Of a stretch of 64,000 nucleotides of DNA, positions 45,374-53,017 are shown in pieces. Source of the stretch: Nitrososphaerales archaeon (GTDB lineage: Archaea; Thermoproteota; Nitrososphaeria; Nitrososphaerales; CADDZS01); contig JASHOD010000039.1 in NCBI GenBank assembly GCA_030041295.1, positions 151,427 to 215,426 of the forward strand, read 5' to 3'. The notes below the pieces were generated by a model that was given only the letters and a program-made list of their open reading frames with translations, made no database searches and had not been told where the DNA came from. The translations under genes and the position numbers were made by a program. Position 1 is the stretch's first letter. Each line of letters starts with the position of its first letter.

Positions 45374-45889
45374 ATGCCCAACTGTACAAACTGTGGAAGC
45401 CCATTAGATGCATCGGATATTCGATGCAGTCATTGTGGAGCAACAGTCACAACTAACAGCAGCCCAAGGGATTCATCGGGATACACATCGACCCAGCAGG
45501 TCGCGTATTCAAAGTCAAGCAGCAGCGGATCGCGGACAATCCTAGTCTCCGTACTCGTTGCGTTCTCGGCAATTGCTGGAATTGAATCAATCCTATATGC
45601 GGCAAAAGAAAATCTCAATCCATCATTGTCGGCGCTTACCAAAGTTTCGTCAATGTTCGGATTCCTGTCCTCATACATGCCGTACATCCTTGGAATCGCC
45701 GGAGTGTTGGCTCTAGCAGCAGCATTCGGGTATTTCAAACGGACAAGCTGGGCTTGGAAAATCGGGTTCGTCTCAGCCCTTGTAAGCATATTCACAATCA
45801 CGGCTCCCAACCTAATCGGGCTTGTCTTAGGCATCGTCTGCCTTGGCTTGCTTTTCATGCCGAGTATCAAATCGTCGCTCAGAAAGTAA
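45374..45889 (+). CDS. Zinc-ribbon membrane protein
   Basis: 171 residues from the ATG at 45374; the upstream GTG-started reading adds only basic residues. NCTNCGSPLDASDIRCSHCG is a double-knuckle zinc ribbon. A Ser/Thr linker and four hydrophobic segments (about 53-73, 96-117, 125-142, 150-165 of the short form) follow. Such proteins are common in archaea with no known function; the ribbon would lie in the cytoplasm. Confidence 0.7.
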   Translation: MPNCTNCGSPLDASDIRCSHCGATVTTNSSPRDSSGYTSTQQVAYSKSSSSGSRTILVSVLVAFSAIAGIESILYAAKENLNPSLSALTKVSSMFGFLSSYMPYILGIAGVLALAAAFGYFKRTSWAWKIGFVSALVSIFTITAPNLIGLVLGIVCLGLLFMPSIKSSLRK

Positions 45890-46068
45890 ATGGAAGACCG
45901 AAATCGCTTCGGGGGAAACCCCAAGCGTTCCTTTCTTTTTCCTATTGTGCTCTCTTTTCTTGTCCTCTTTTTGTAGAAAGCAATGCTTCTGCTCTAAGAT
46001 TCTGCGCGGCAAATAGAAACGATAGCTTTTCTAAAACCGATTTTGTATTCAATAATACCATAACTAAA

Positions 46069-46887
46069 TTGCCAAGGAAATCTAATCGGATTTACAAAAG
46101 TCCAATCGTCGACATTCACTTTCACCCGATGCTCGGCAATGAGCCGATTTTGGGAGAACGGCCACATGGAGTTTCAGATTATCTCCGCGAAGTTCGAAAC
46201 TTGAATGTGAGGCACGTCGGCGCCATTGTAATTGCCCCTCGCTCGGACTTGAACGAGACCCGCAAGATGAACGATACCCTGCTCAAACTCTGCAACGAAT
46301 CAAAAGGGCGATTCTTCCCGGTTTGCTCGGTGCACCCGCTCGATGGAAGCGCTGCTCTACAAGAAATCGACCGGATCGCTCGTCTTGGCGCGAGAGCCCT
46401 GAAGCTTCATCCCAACACGCAAAATTTCGATGTTTCAAACCCGCTGGTCGAGCAAGTCGTGCGAGAGGCTTCAAAAAACGGCCTTCCGGTTCTTTTCGAT
46501 GCATGGTCTCCGTTTGACGCCGATCAGCCTGGAAAATTTGTCAAATTAGCCATGCAAGTGCCTGAGGCAAAACTAATCCTTGCCCACGCGCACGGTTCGC
46601 GCTTTCCCGATCTGCTCGTCTACGAAATACTCGCTCGCTACCCTTGGTGGCGGAGGAACGTCTGGATAGATCTCTCTGCAACGGCCTCGCTCTTTTCAGG
46701 GGGCCCATTTGCAGTGCAACTTGCCTGGGTGTTGCGCAAGGTCGGGATCGATCGCCTCTTGTTTGGCAGCGACTATCCTTTGGACAATCCACGAGGATCA
46801 GTTCAAGCAGTTATCAAACTTGGATTCAAGAAAGAAGAGCTTGCAAAGATTTTCCATGAAAATGCGACGAAATTGCTTAGGCTATGA
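46069..46887 (+). CDS. Amidohydrolase (ACMSD/TIM-barrel type)
   Basis: 272 residues from the TTG at 46069; the open frame extends back to 45754 but overlaps the zinc-ribbon gene and looks non-coding there. VDIHFHPMLG is the metal-binding His-x-His; GARALKLHPNTQNFD, LPVLFDAW, LILAHAHGSRFPDL and LLFGSDYPLDNPR supply the remaining His and the catalytic Asp. This resembles the amidohydrolase_2 family, which hydrolyses or decarboxylates small ring compounds. Substrate unknown. Confidence 0.8.
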   Translation: MPRKSNRIYKSPIVDIHFHPMLGNEPILGERPHGVSDYLREVRNLNVRHVGAIVIAPRSDLNETRKMNDTLLKLCNESKGRFFPVCSVHPLDGSAALQEIDRIARLGARALKLHPNTQNFDVSNPLVEQVVREASKNGLPVLFDAWSPFDADQPGKFVKLAMQVPEAKLILAHAHGSRFPDLLVYEILARYPWWRRNVWIDLSATASLFSGGPFAVQLAWVLRKVGIDRLLFGSDYPLDNPRGSVQAVIKLGFKKEELAKIFHENATKLLRL

Positions 46888-47101
46888 CTTTACCATTCCG
46901 TTCTTCTTTTGCTTCTCCCGACCCGCTCCAGTTCATTTTCCTGCGCATTATACTGCAATGGAAGAATGTCCTCGTGGAATGGAGTGGATGTCTGATCGAA
47001 TCCCGCGCTTGACTTCCTCCCCTTCTTCTTGTTCTTGCAGTTTTTTTCGTCTATCTTTGAAGCTAGTTTCTTCTTCTTAGTATGAGCGTGGCTCAAAGTT
47101 T

Positions 47102-47125
47102 CCTCCCTTATGAAAATGCGGGAGG
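47102..47125 (-). terminator. Hairpin downstream of the membrane gene at 47152
   Basis: CCTCCC (47102-47107) pairs with GGGAGG (47120-47125), 27 bases past the stop of the minus-strand gene. It could end that transcript. Between it and the amidohydrolase stop at 46887 no gene is seen. Confidence 0.35.
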
Positions 47126-47151
47126 CAAATTTAGCCTACTAGAAGTTTTTC

Positions 47152-47709
47152 TCACTCCAAACTCAAATAGAGGAAAACACTGTAAGCTATAATTGTGAAT
47201 ATATCAGCGAGTTCTGGAAGAATTGACGAGACCAGGTTGACCGAATATCCGGTCGTTAGCAATTGCAAAATGGGATAATTCAAAATTGTCTCAAACAAAA
47301 GCGCCAGAAGAACTATGAATATTCCCAATGCAAAATTCGCCCTCGTTTGCTTATAGATCCTTCCGTAGACTACGACCAGCGAGACCAAAAGTGCAATACT
47401 GACCGTCGAAAGAATGATATGCTCAGCGATGAAACTGAATATTTCCGCGGTGAAACTCGGCGGGGCCGGAAATCCTGGAAAGAAGCCTCTGAGTCGAAGA
47501 TGAGGTGCGATTATTAGGAAGGAGATAACTCCGACAATGGCTCCTATAGCTAGAACAAGAATTACCCATAGTAGACTATGCAAGCTTCTCCTTCTTTTTT
47601 GCGGCGGAGCCTCGCTAGGTTGCTTGCCGCTAGTATCATCTGGCGGCGGCACAGATGTCCAGGTAGGTGGATTATTGTTATTTCTGTTGTCTGGATTACT
47701 ATCGCTCAT
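47152..47709 (-). CDS. Membrane protein paired with the ArsR regulator
   Basis: 185 residues, ATG at 47709. A Pro/Asn-rich cytoplasmic head of about 40 ends in a basic patch (KRRRS). Four hydrophobic segments (about 47-68, 90-112, 126-143, 150-180) follow. It starts 19 bp after the ArsR-type gene on the same strand, so the two share a promoter. No family is known. Its place suggests a membrane partner or sensor for the regulator, which itself lacks metal-binding Cys. Confidence 0.6.
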   Translation of the reverse strand: MSDSNPDNRNNNNPPTWTSVPPPDDTSGKQPSEAPPQKRRRSLHSLLWVILVLAIGAIVGVISFLIIAPHLRLRGFFPGFPAPPSFTAEIFSFIAEHIILSTVSIALLVSLVVVYGRIYKQTRANFALGIFIVLLALLFETILNYPILQLLTTGYSVNLVSSILPELADIFTIIAYSVFLYLSLE

Positions 47710-47728
47710 TTCTATTGTTCACGAAAAA

Positions 47729-48031
47729 TTATTTTTTGTTTATACTCTTCCCGGTCTTTCTCAGGATCTCTTCGAGTTTCGCCCAGTTCGCCTCCATGTC
47801 TGCGGAAACGAAGTACAGCTTCCCGTACTTCTCGCCCTCAGTGACCACGAGCCTGTTTTGCTCTAGGACTCTCAGGTGGTGTCGAACAGTAGTGTAATCG
47901 ACATGGAGAGCCTGGGTCAACTGTTGCGCGTTCCTCGGCTGCTCTCTGATTGCCTTCAGCACCTCCAACCTAGTTGGAGCTCCGGTACTTCCCGCAAAGA
48001 GCCACCAAAGGACCCGCTCGAATGAATCCAT
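47729..48031 (-). CDS. ArsR-like winged-helix regulator
   Basis: 100 residues. TRLEVLKAIREQPRNAQQLT and QALHVDYTTVRHHLRVLEQN form the helix-turn-helix with the recognition helix YTTVRHHLRVL; the wing reads VVTEGEKYGKLYFVS. There is no Cys pair for metal sensing. The N-terminal WWLFAGSTGAPTR is typical of archaeal members next to membrane proteins. It is preceded by a 126-base leader and the shared promoter element at 48158-48181. It is the natural candidate to bind that element. Confidence 0.8.
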   Translation of the reverse strand: MDSFERVLWWLFAGSTGAPTRLEVLKAIREQPRNAQQLTQALHVDYTTVRHHLRVLEQNRLVVTEGEKYGKLYFVSADMEANWAKLEEILRKTGKSINKK

Positions 48032-48157
48032 GGGATTTGATAGATCTTGGCGCTTTTTGTATCAATAATCATATCGCTTTGGAAATTTCGCGATAAGCCA
48101 TTCAGACAACTAATCATGCTCTAAGTACATGGTATTCCGTAAATTCGGTAATTATTC

Positions 48158-48181
48158 GTATTCCAAAATCGTTCCCAAATC
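48158..48181 (-). promoter_or_regulatory. Shared 24-bp promoter element, arsR copy
   Basis: Minus strand: GATTTGGGAA, CGAT, TTTGGAATAC, followed at once by an AATAATTA TATA-like stretch. One of five copies in 4.8 kb, each directly before a TATA-like box. The rest of the 313-base gap between the ArsR-type and Ser-rich genes shows no gene. Confidence 0.7.
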
Positions 48182-48344
48182 GCTATGAAGATATGAAAAG
48201 GCGGAAGTGAGCATCGGCCATTATTACTACCTCAAAAAAGTGGGAAGAGGGACCGTTTGTTTGTATGTGCCTTTGACTTCCTCTCAAATGAGCGGGGAGG
48301 AGGAGAGACAAAGCTCTCTGTTATGCTTCTCTCCCTGCGAGTTA

Positions 48345-48635
48345 TTACGTTGTACTTGAGCTACCAGATCCTGGAGATGATGTTGACGACCCCATATTAG
48401 GACAGTGATCCGAATATGTGCCGGACGATGATGACGACGAACCTGACGACGATGAGGAGGAAGTTGTTGTGTTGTTAGTAGTGGTGCTTGATTGCGCATA
48501 GGCTGCCATTCCAATTAATAATGCTCCGACGGCTATGATTGCAATGATTGTTACGATGAGTATGTTTCTCTTGCTAGGGAGGAAGAATCCTCTTGTGTTT
48601 GGGGTTGTATTCATAGACATGCTGCTTTGCTTCAC
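48345..48635 (-). CDS. Ser/Thr-rich anchored small protein
   Basis: 96 residues. Start MKQSSMSMNTTPNTRG, a hydrophobic helix NILIVTIIAIIAVGALLIGM (about 25-44), then an extracytoplasmic tail of Ser, Thr and Gly with one DHCPNMGSS motif. A signal anchor with a low-complexity, probably glycosylated stalk; the lone Cys-Pro-Asn-Met might bind copper or form a disulfide (guess). Its promoter has the shared element 41 bases before the ATG. Confidence 0.6.
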   Translation of the reverse strand: MKQSSMSMNTTPNTRGFFLPSKRNILIVTIIAIIAVGALLIGMAAYAQSSTTTNNTTTSSSSSSGSSSSSSGTYSDHCPNMGSSTSSPGSGSSSTT

Positions 48636-48676
48636 CTCTATTGGATAAACGACAAACGTGTTTGAAGCTAATATTC

Positions 48677-48700
48677 AGTTTCCGAGTTTGTTCCTAAATC
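48677..48700 (-). promoter_or_regulatory. Shared 24-bp promoter element, Ser-rich gene copy
   Basis: Minus strand: GATTTAGGAA, CAAA, CTCGGAAACT, then GAATATTAG as TATA-like box. It serves the gene starting at 48635. Confidence 0.7.
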
Positions 48701-48807
48701 TATGAGAAATTGCGCCTAAATGATTCCTTGAAGAAGGAAGATAGGAAGCATCTTCAGCCTATTGTTGTAAAGAGAAGCCCGGAAAATGGGTAGACTAATT
48801 TAGTATA

Positions 48808-48831
48808 GATTTGGGTATCTTTCTGGAAAAG
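48808..48831 (+). promoter_or_regulatory. Shared 24-bp promoter element, first exporter copy
   Basis: Plus strand: GATTTGGGTA, TCTT, TCTGGAAAAG, followed by an A-rich AAAGAAATAG stretch. It lies 81 bases before the permease start at 48913. The TATA-like part is the weakest of the five. Confidence 0.65.
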
Positions 48832-48912
48832 AAAGAAATAGCTTCCTACCATGGTCTTTCTTGTCTGACTAGTATTGTCTTCTGTTCCTGAAACAATGGA
48901 GTGTAATGTAAA

Positions 48913-50175
48913 TTGTCTTCCATGAGTATGGCTTTTAGAAATCTGCGAAGGAGAAAGTCGCGGACTGCTCTCACCGTTTCCGGTATCGTAATTGGAGTAG
49001 GAATGATTCTTGTTCTACTTTCTTTGACTGCAGGCACATCTGCTCAAACGAGTGGACTCCTTAGGAACGTCCTGAACGCTGAGATAACTGTAGTGAATGG
49101 AACGAGGCCGTCCTTCTCCGGGTTTGGAGGCGGAGGCGGAGGATTTGGTGGAGGTGGAACAGGCGGTGGCGGAGGTTTTAGATCTTTCTTTGGAACGGGG
49201 AATACGGTAAGCCAGTCGCTTGTTGACCAAATTGGAAATATGACTGATGTGTATGTAGCGTCACCTCAGCTTACTATCACAGGATATGTAAACGGAAGTA
49301 ACGCTTTCTTGTACGGAATCGATCCGGCCACTTATTCAACAGCTACTAATGGTTTAACCATAACGAATGGTTCTATGCTCTCTTCCTCATCAGGCACAAA
49401 CCAAATTGTTCTTGAAAGCACATTCGCAGCAGACGAAAATCTTACGATAGGCTCAACGGTGTGGGCGGGTACAAACTCGACAGGAGCAAATTCAACCAAC
49501 TTTACAGTCGTTGGTCTGTACTCTAGTGGATCAACATTTGGTCCTGAGACAGACACAGGCTATATTTCAATTCAAAACGCCCAAGCATTAGGCAATGACA
49601 GTGGCAAGGTCACTGATATCTATGTGAAAGCAACAACCCCAAGCTTAGTTAACCAAGTGGCTTCAGAGATTGATTCTTCGATCTCTGGAGTCACTGCTAA
49701 CACTGCTTCGAACTCTGTGATTACAGCTTCCTCTCTTTCTGGTACTTTGACAACCTTCTTCACAATCATCGGACTAGTTGCCCTTTTGGCAGGAGGATTT
49801 GGCGTCGTCAATACAATGATGATGTCTGTTAGCGAAAGAATACGCGAGATAGGAACACTGAGAGCCATCGGTGCGAGGAGATCTCAGGTGATGAGAATAT
49901 TTCTTAGCGAAGCTTTCCTCATTGGTATAATCGGAGGAATTATCGGAGTATTCATCGGAGCTATTGTCACATTTGCCCTTCCTTCGTTCACAAGTGCGGC
50001 TAGCACTGGCGCAGGCGTCGGCGGTTTCTTCCGCGGAGGACTTTCGCCAACTCTAACAGCTACTAACTTGTTACTTAGTTTCCTTCTTGGCACAATAGTA
50101 GGCGTTTGCGCTGGAATCTATCCAGCCTGGAGAGCATCTAGAATGAACACTGTGGAGGCATTGAGACATGTCTGA
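48913..50175 (+). CDS. MacB-type ABC transporter permease 1 (FtsX family)
   Basis: 420 residues from a TTG at 48913; the paralogue at 53018 also begins MSSMS, which supports this start. One N-terminal helix (TVSGIVIGVGMILVLLSLTA) precedes a large outside MacB-core domain. That domain carries a Gly-rich, Phe-containing insert around residues 68-92. Three C-terminal FtsX helices follow (FFTIIGLVALLAGGFGVVNT, IGIIGGIIGVFIGAIV, LLLSFLLGTIVGVCAG) with the conserved IREIGTLRAIGARRSQV loop between the first two. Its end overlaps the ATPase gene by 8 bp. Such systems push proteins, peptides or lipids out of or off the membrane by mechanotransmission. Confidence 0.9.
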   Translation: MSSMSMAFRNLRRRKSRTALTVSGIVIGVGMILVLLSLTAGTSAQTSGLLRNVLNAEITVVNGTRPSFSGFGGGGGGFGGGGTGGGGGFRSFFGTGNTVSQSLVDQIGNMTDVYVASPQLTITGYVNGSNAFLYGIDPATYSTATNGLTITNGSMLSSSSGTNQIVLESTFAADENLTIGSTVWAGTNSTGANSTNFTVVGLYSSGSTFGPETDTGYISIQNAQALGNDSGKVTDIYVKATTPSLVNQVASEIDSSISGVTANTASNSVITASSLSGTLTTFFTIIGLVALLAGGFGVVNTMMMSVSERIREIGTLRAIGARRSQVMRIFLSEAFLIGIIGGIIGVFIGAIVTFALPSFTSAASTGAGVGGFFRGGLSPTLTATNLLLSFLLGTIVGVCAGIYPAWRASRMNTVEALRHV

Positions 50176-50926
50176 TGGCTCTGTTTTGCAAGCGGTACAA
50201 ATCGAAAAGAAGTATAGGCGAGGCAAGATTCCGGTACCAGCAGTAAATGGAGTAGATTTTCGAGTGGAAAGAGGAGAGGTCGTCGGGATAGTCGGGCCTT
50301 CAGGCTCGGGCAAGACCACTCTCCTAAATCTAATTGGGGGACTGGATAGACCAGACAATGGAAAGGTCATAGTTGACGGAAAGGATCTCGCTCAATTTAA
50401 TGACGATCAACTTGCGGATTACAGACTCAAGAAGATTGGATTCATCTTTCAATTCTATAATTTGATGAGCAGCCTCACAGCAATTGAGAACGTGGAACTT
50501 CCGATGAATCTTGCCAAGGTTCCAAAAACAGAGCAGGAAAGGAGGGCCTACGAACTCTTGCAAACTGTGGGTCTAGAAGGGAGGGTGGATCATTATCCTG
50601 ACCAGATGAGCGGAGGCGAACAGCAACGCGTGGCAGTGGCGAGAGCACTTGCAAACAACGCGCCCGTAATACTTGGTGATGAGCCCACAGGAGACCTAGA
50701 TTCGAAATCTGCAGAGTCCTTGATGGAACTCATAAAGAAATTATGCACAGAAAAGCAAGTGACTTTTGTCCTCGTTACACATGACCCTATTGTAGTGGCG
50801 CAATGCAACCGAGCGTACTCAATGAGAGATGGCAGAATAATTCACGAATTATCAAAGGAGCAGCTCGACGCAGCAAAGCTTTCGGGCTCCTATGACAGGA
50901 CCGCTATGAACGGAATCTACACGTAA
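50168..50926 (+). CDS. ABC transporter ATPase 1 (MacB/LolD type)
   Basis: 252 residues. Walker A GIVGPSGSGKTTLLN, Q-loop FQFYNLMS, signature MSGGEQQRVAVARAL, Walker B VILGDEPTGDLDSKS and H-loop VLVTHDP are all intact. It belongs to the LolD/MacB branch that works with FtsX-type permeases, and is translationally coupled to permease 1 by an 8-bp overlap. It is clearly similar to ATPase 2 at 54324. Confidence 0.94.
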   Translation: MSDGSVLQAVQIEKKYRRGKIPVPAVNGVDFRVERGEVVGIVGPSGSGKTTLLNLIGGLDRPDNGKVIVDGKDLAQFNDDQLADYRLKKIGFIFQFYNLMSSLTAIENVELPMNLAKVPKTEQERRAYELLQTVGLEGRVDHYPDQMSGGEQQRVAVARALANNAPVILGDEPTGDLDSKSAESLMELIKKLCTEKQVTFVLVTHDPIVVAQCNRAYSMRDGRIIHELSKEQLDAAKLSGSYDRTAMNGIYT

Positions 50927-50964
50927 AGAGAAAAATACTTTCGTCATAGGAGCGAATATCTACT

Positions 50965-51375
50965 TTGGCTAGAACATTACTCGTTGCTGCTCTTCTTCTA
51001 ATCGTGATTGGCCTCGGGCTAGTTTTGTTCTCCGATCCTGCCCTGAGACTCGTAACTGGAGCATCTTCGAGCGGCTTTCCTTCGGGCGGGTTTTCCGGAG
51101 CTGATTCAAGCATTTTCCAAACGTGCAGATCGTTGACTAACGAAACTGTTCAACAGTGTCTTGCAAACAACGGTGTAAGTTTCTCGGGTTTTGGAGGTTC
51201 AGGATTAAGCGGCGCTGGCGGGTTTGGTTCTGGTGCGATCGGTTCTACATCCTCATATGCGAGTTTTGGTGGAATTGCACTGATTGCCATAGGTGCCTTC
51301 TTGGTGTTGCTGCAAATATTCAGGATGCCGAGACAAAATTCCAGTCTCAACAATTATTCACAGAGTAACATGTAG
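50965..51375 (+). CDS. Two-helix membrane protein with Gly/Ser-rich outer loop
   Basis: 136 residues from a TTG at 50965, 38 bp after ATPase 1. An N-terminal helix (LLVAALLLIVIGLGLVLFS) and a C-terminal helix (GGIALIAIGAFLVLLQIF) bracket a Gly/Ser/Phe-rich loop with two Cys (FQTCRSLTNETVQQCLANNG) that may form a disulfide. The Gly-Phe-rich part resembles the inserts in both permeases, so it may be an accessory subunit of the exporter. Family unknown. Confidence 0.6.
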   Translation: MARTLLVAALLLIVIGLGLVLFSDPALRLVTGASSSGFPSGGFSGADSSIFQTCRSLTNETVQQCLANNGVSFSGFGGSGLSGAGGFGSGAIGSTSSYASFGGIALIAIGAFLVLLQIFRMPRQNSSLNNYSQSNM

Positions 51376-51516
51376 GAAAGTGGGAATTAGATCCTAACTT
51401 GTACTTCATTATATCTCGATGAATGCTATACGCCTAATCGAAAGTTTACACCAAGCTTCAGTAAAATGGTCGGTTGACAAGTCATGTTGCTATTGAAAAT
51501 GGACAGATGTGGCAGA

Positions 51517-51540
51517 GATTTGGGAATGTTCTTGGAAAGC
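51517..51540 (+). promoter_or_regulatory. Shared 24-bp promoter element, htrA copy
   Basis: Plus strand: GATTTGGGAA, TGTT, CTTGGAAAGC, then ACC and a clear TATATTTAT box. It lies 55 bases before the htrA ATG and is the best-formed promoter of the set. Confidence 0.75.
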
Positions 51541-51595
51541 ACCTATATTTATTACCTGATTCATTGGATGCTACGGAATACGCAATATTGATAGA

Positions 51596-52909
51596 ATGAA
51601 GGTGCAAAAGTTGGAAACCACATTTCCTCCCCAATCTCCAAAGAAACCGATTTCAATTCTAGTTGTGGTAGTTATTGCTGCGCTCGTTATTATCACAGGC
51701 TCTATAGGCGCGCTTTATTACTACAACTCGGTTCAAAGTAGCAAGCAGATTTCTTCGCTCCAAAGCTCTGTATCGACTCTTGAAAGTCAGATTCAGAGTG
51801 AGCAGAAATCGATGATACAACTAGAAGATGCGAATGGAACCTATCCTGGGACAAATTATTTCACTTCTGGTTCTAATGGCTCCGGTGACGGCATAAATGC
51901 GGAGGCCATATACCAATACGCGAACGAAAGCGTTGTGACAGTGACGGGAATACAAACCACTACGAGTGACTTTGGGAGCCAATCCACTGAAGTGCTTGGC
52001 TCTGGATTCGTTGTGGTATATTCAAATTCTGATTACATAGTCACGAACTATCACGTAGTCCAAGGAGATTCTGACCTTTCAGTAACATTCTCAGACGGCA
52101 ATGGTTACGCAGCGACAGTAGTGGGATCAGATCCATATAGTGACCTCGCAGTGCTTTCAGTGAAAGGAGCTCCGTCCACAGAATACCACCCGCTTGAAAT
52201 AGTGTCCTCGTCAAGTTTGGTCGTCGGTCAGCCAGTAGCTGCGATAGGAAATCCGTACGGCCTCTCGGGATCAGAGACGACCGGTGTCATTAGCGCACTT
52301 GGTCGAACGATCCAGGACGAGACAGCAGGAAACTATTCGATCGCTGACGTAATTCAAGTCAGTGCAGATATCAACCCAGGTAACTCCGGAGGACCACTGT
52401 TCAATTCATATGGACAGGTAATCGGGATAACGACGGCTATTGTGAGCGGCTCTGAAGGAGTAGGCTTTGCAATACCTTCCAGCACGATACTTCAAGAGCT
52501 GACCGATCTCATTACGACGGGTTCTTACAACTACCATGCATACCTCGGGATCGGAACAGCTGACATGAGCTATGATCTCGCACAAGCACTTGGTGTGAAG
52601 AATTACACTTATGGAGTTCTGGTTGAAAGCGTAGTAACCGGTAGTCCGGCCGCAAGTGCGGGAATCGTCGCAGGAAGCACTGTGATAACAGTAGATGGCA
52701 CTCAGTACGTAAGCGGCGGAGATATTATCGTTTCGATTAACGGGACCAAGGTGATAGATGGAGACGCGCTTTCTACTTGGTTGCAACAGTACGCCCTGCC
52801 AAATCAGGTAGTGCAGCTAGGAGTAATCAAACCGAGTGGCTCAAGTTACTCCGCAACTGTTTCAACGATCCAACTTACTCTGGGCACTAGACCATCGCTT
52901 TCATCCTAA
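51596..52909 (+). CDS. htrA: HtrA/DegP-like membrane-anchored serine protease
   Basis: 437 residues, ATG at 51596. A signal-anchor helix (about 20-42) is followed by a short coiled coil (51-76), a trypsin-like domain with His153 (TNYHVV), Asp183 (YSDLAVLSV) and Ser264 (INPGNSGGPL), and a PDZ domain from about 310 to the end with the GVLVESVVTGSPAASAGIV carboxylate loop region. The protease would sit outside the membrane and degrade or refold damaged exported proteins. It stands alone between the two exporter operons and has its own copy of the shared promoter element. Confidence 0.95.
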   Translation: MKVQKLETTFPPQSPKKPISILVVVVIAALVIITGSIGALYYYNSVQSSKQISSLQSSVSTLESQIQSEQKSMIQLEDANGTYPGTNYFTSGSNGSGDGINAEAIYQYANESVVTVTGIQTTTSDFGSQSTEVLGSGFVVVYSNSDYIVTNYHVVQGDSDLSVTFSDGNGYAATVVGSDPYSDLAVLSVKGAPSTEYHPLEIVSSSSLVVGQPVAAIGNPYGLSGSETTGVISALGRTIQDETAGNYSIADVIQVSADINPGNSGGPLFNSYGQVIGITTAIVSGSEGVGFAIPSSTILQELTDLITTGSYNYHAYLGIGTADMSYDLAQALGVKNYTYGVLVESVVTGSPAASAGIVAGSTVITVDGTQYVSGGDIIVSINGTKVIDGDALSTWLQQYALPNQVVQLGVIKPSGSSYSATVSTIQLTLGTRPSLSS

Positions 52910-52946
52910 GTGCCCAGCGTGTCATTTTTTAGGAACATCTTGGAGA

Positions 52947-52970
52947 GATTTAGGAAAAATCTCGGATAAC
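52947..52970 (+). promoter_or_regulatory. Shared 24-bp promoter element, second exporter copy
   Basis: Plus strand: GATTTAGGAA, AAAT, CTCGGATAAC, followed directly by GTATATTC. It lies 47 bases before the ATG of permease 2. Confidence 0.7.
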
Positions 52971-53017
52971 GTATATTCGCTGAATTTTTGTTCGCTTAGA
53001 AGCGAAGTCGCAAGAAA

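Noticed and set aside
45754..46068. N-terminal extension of the amidohydrolase by 105 residues
   Set aside because: It overlaps the zinc-ribbon gene and its translation lacks protein-like order; the barrel starts just after the TTG at 46069.
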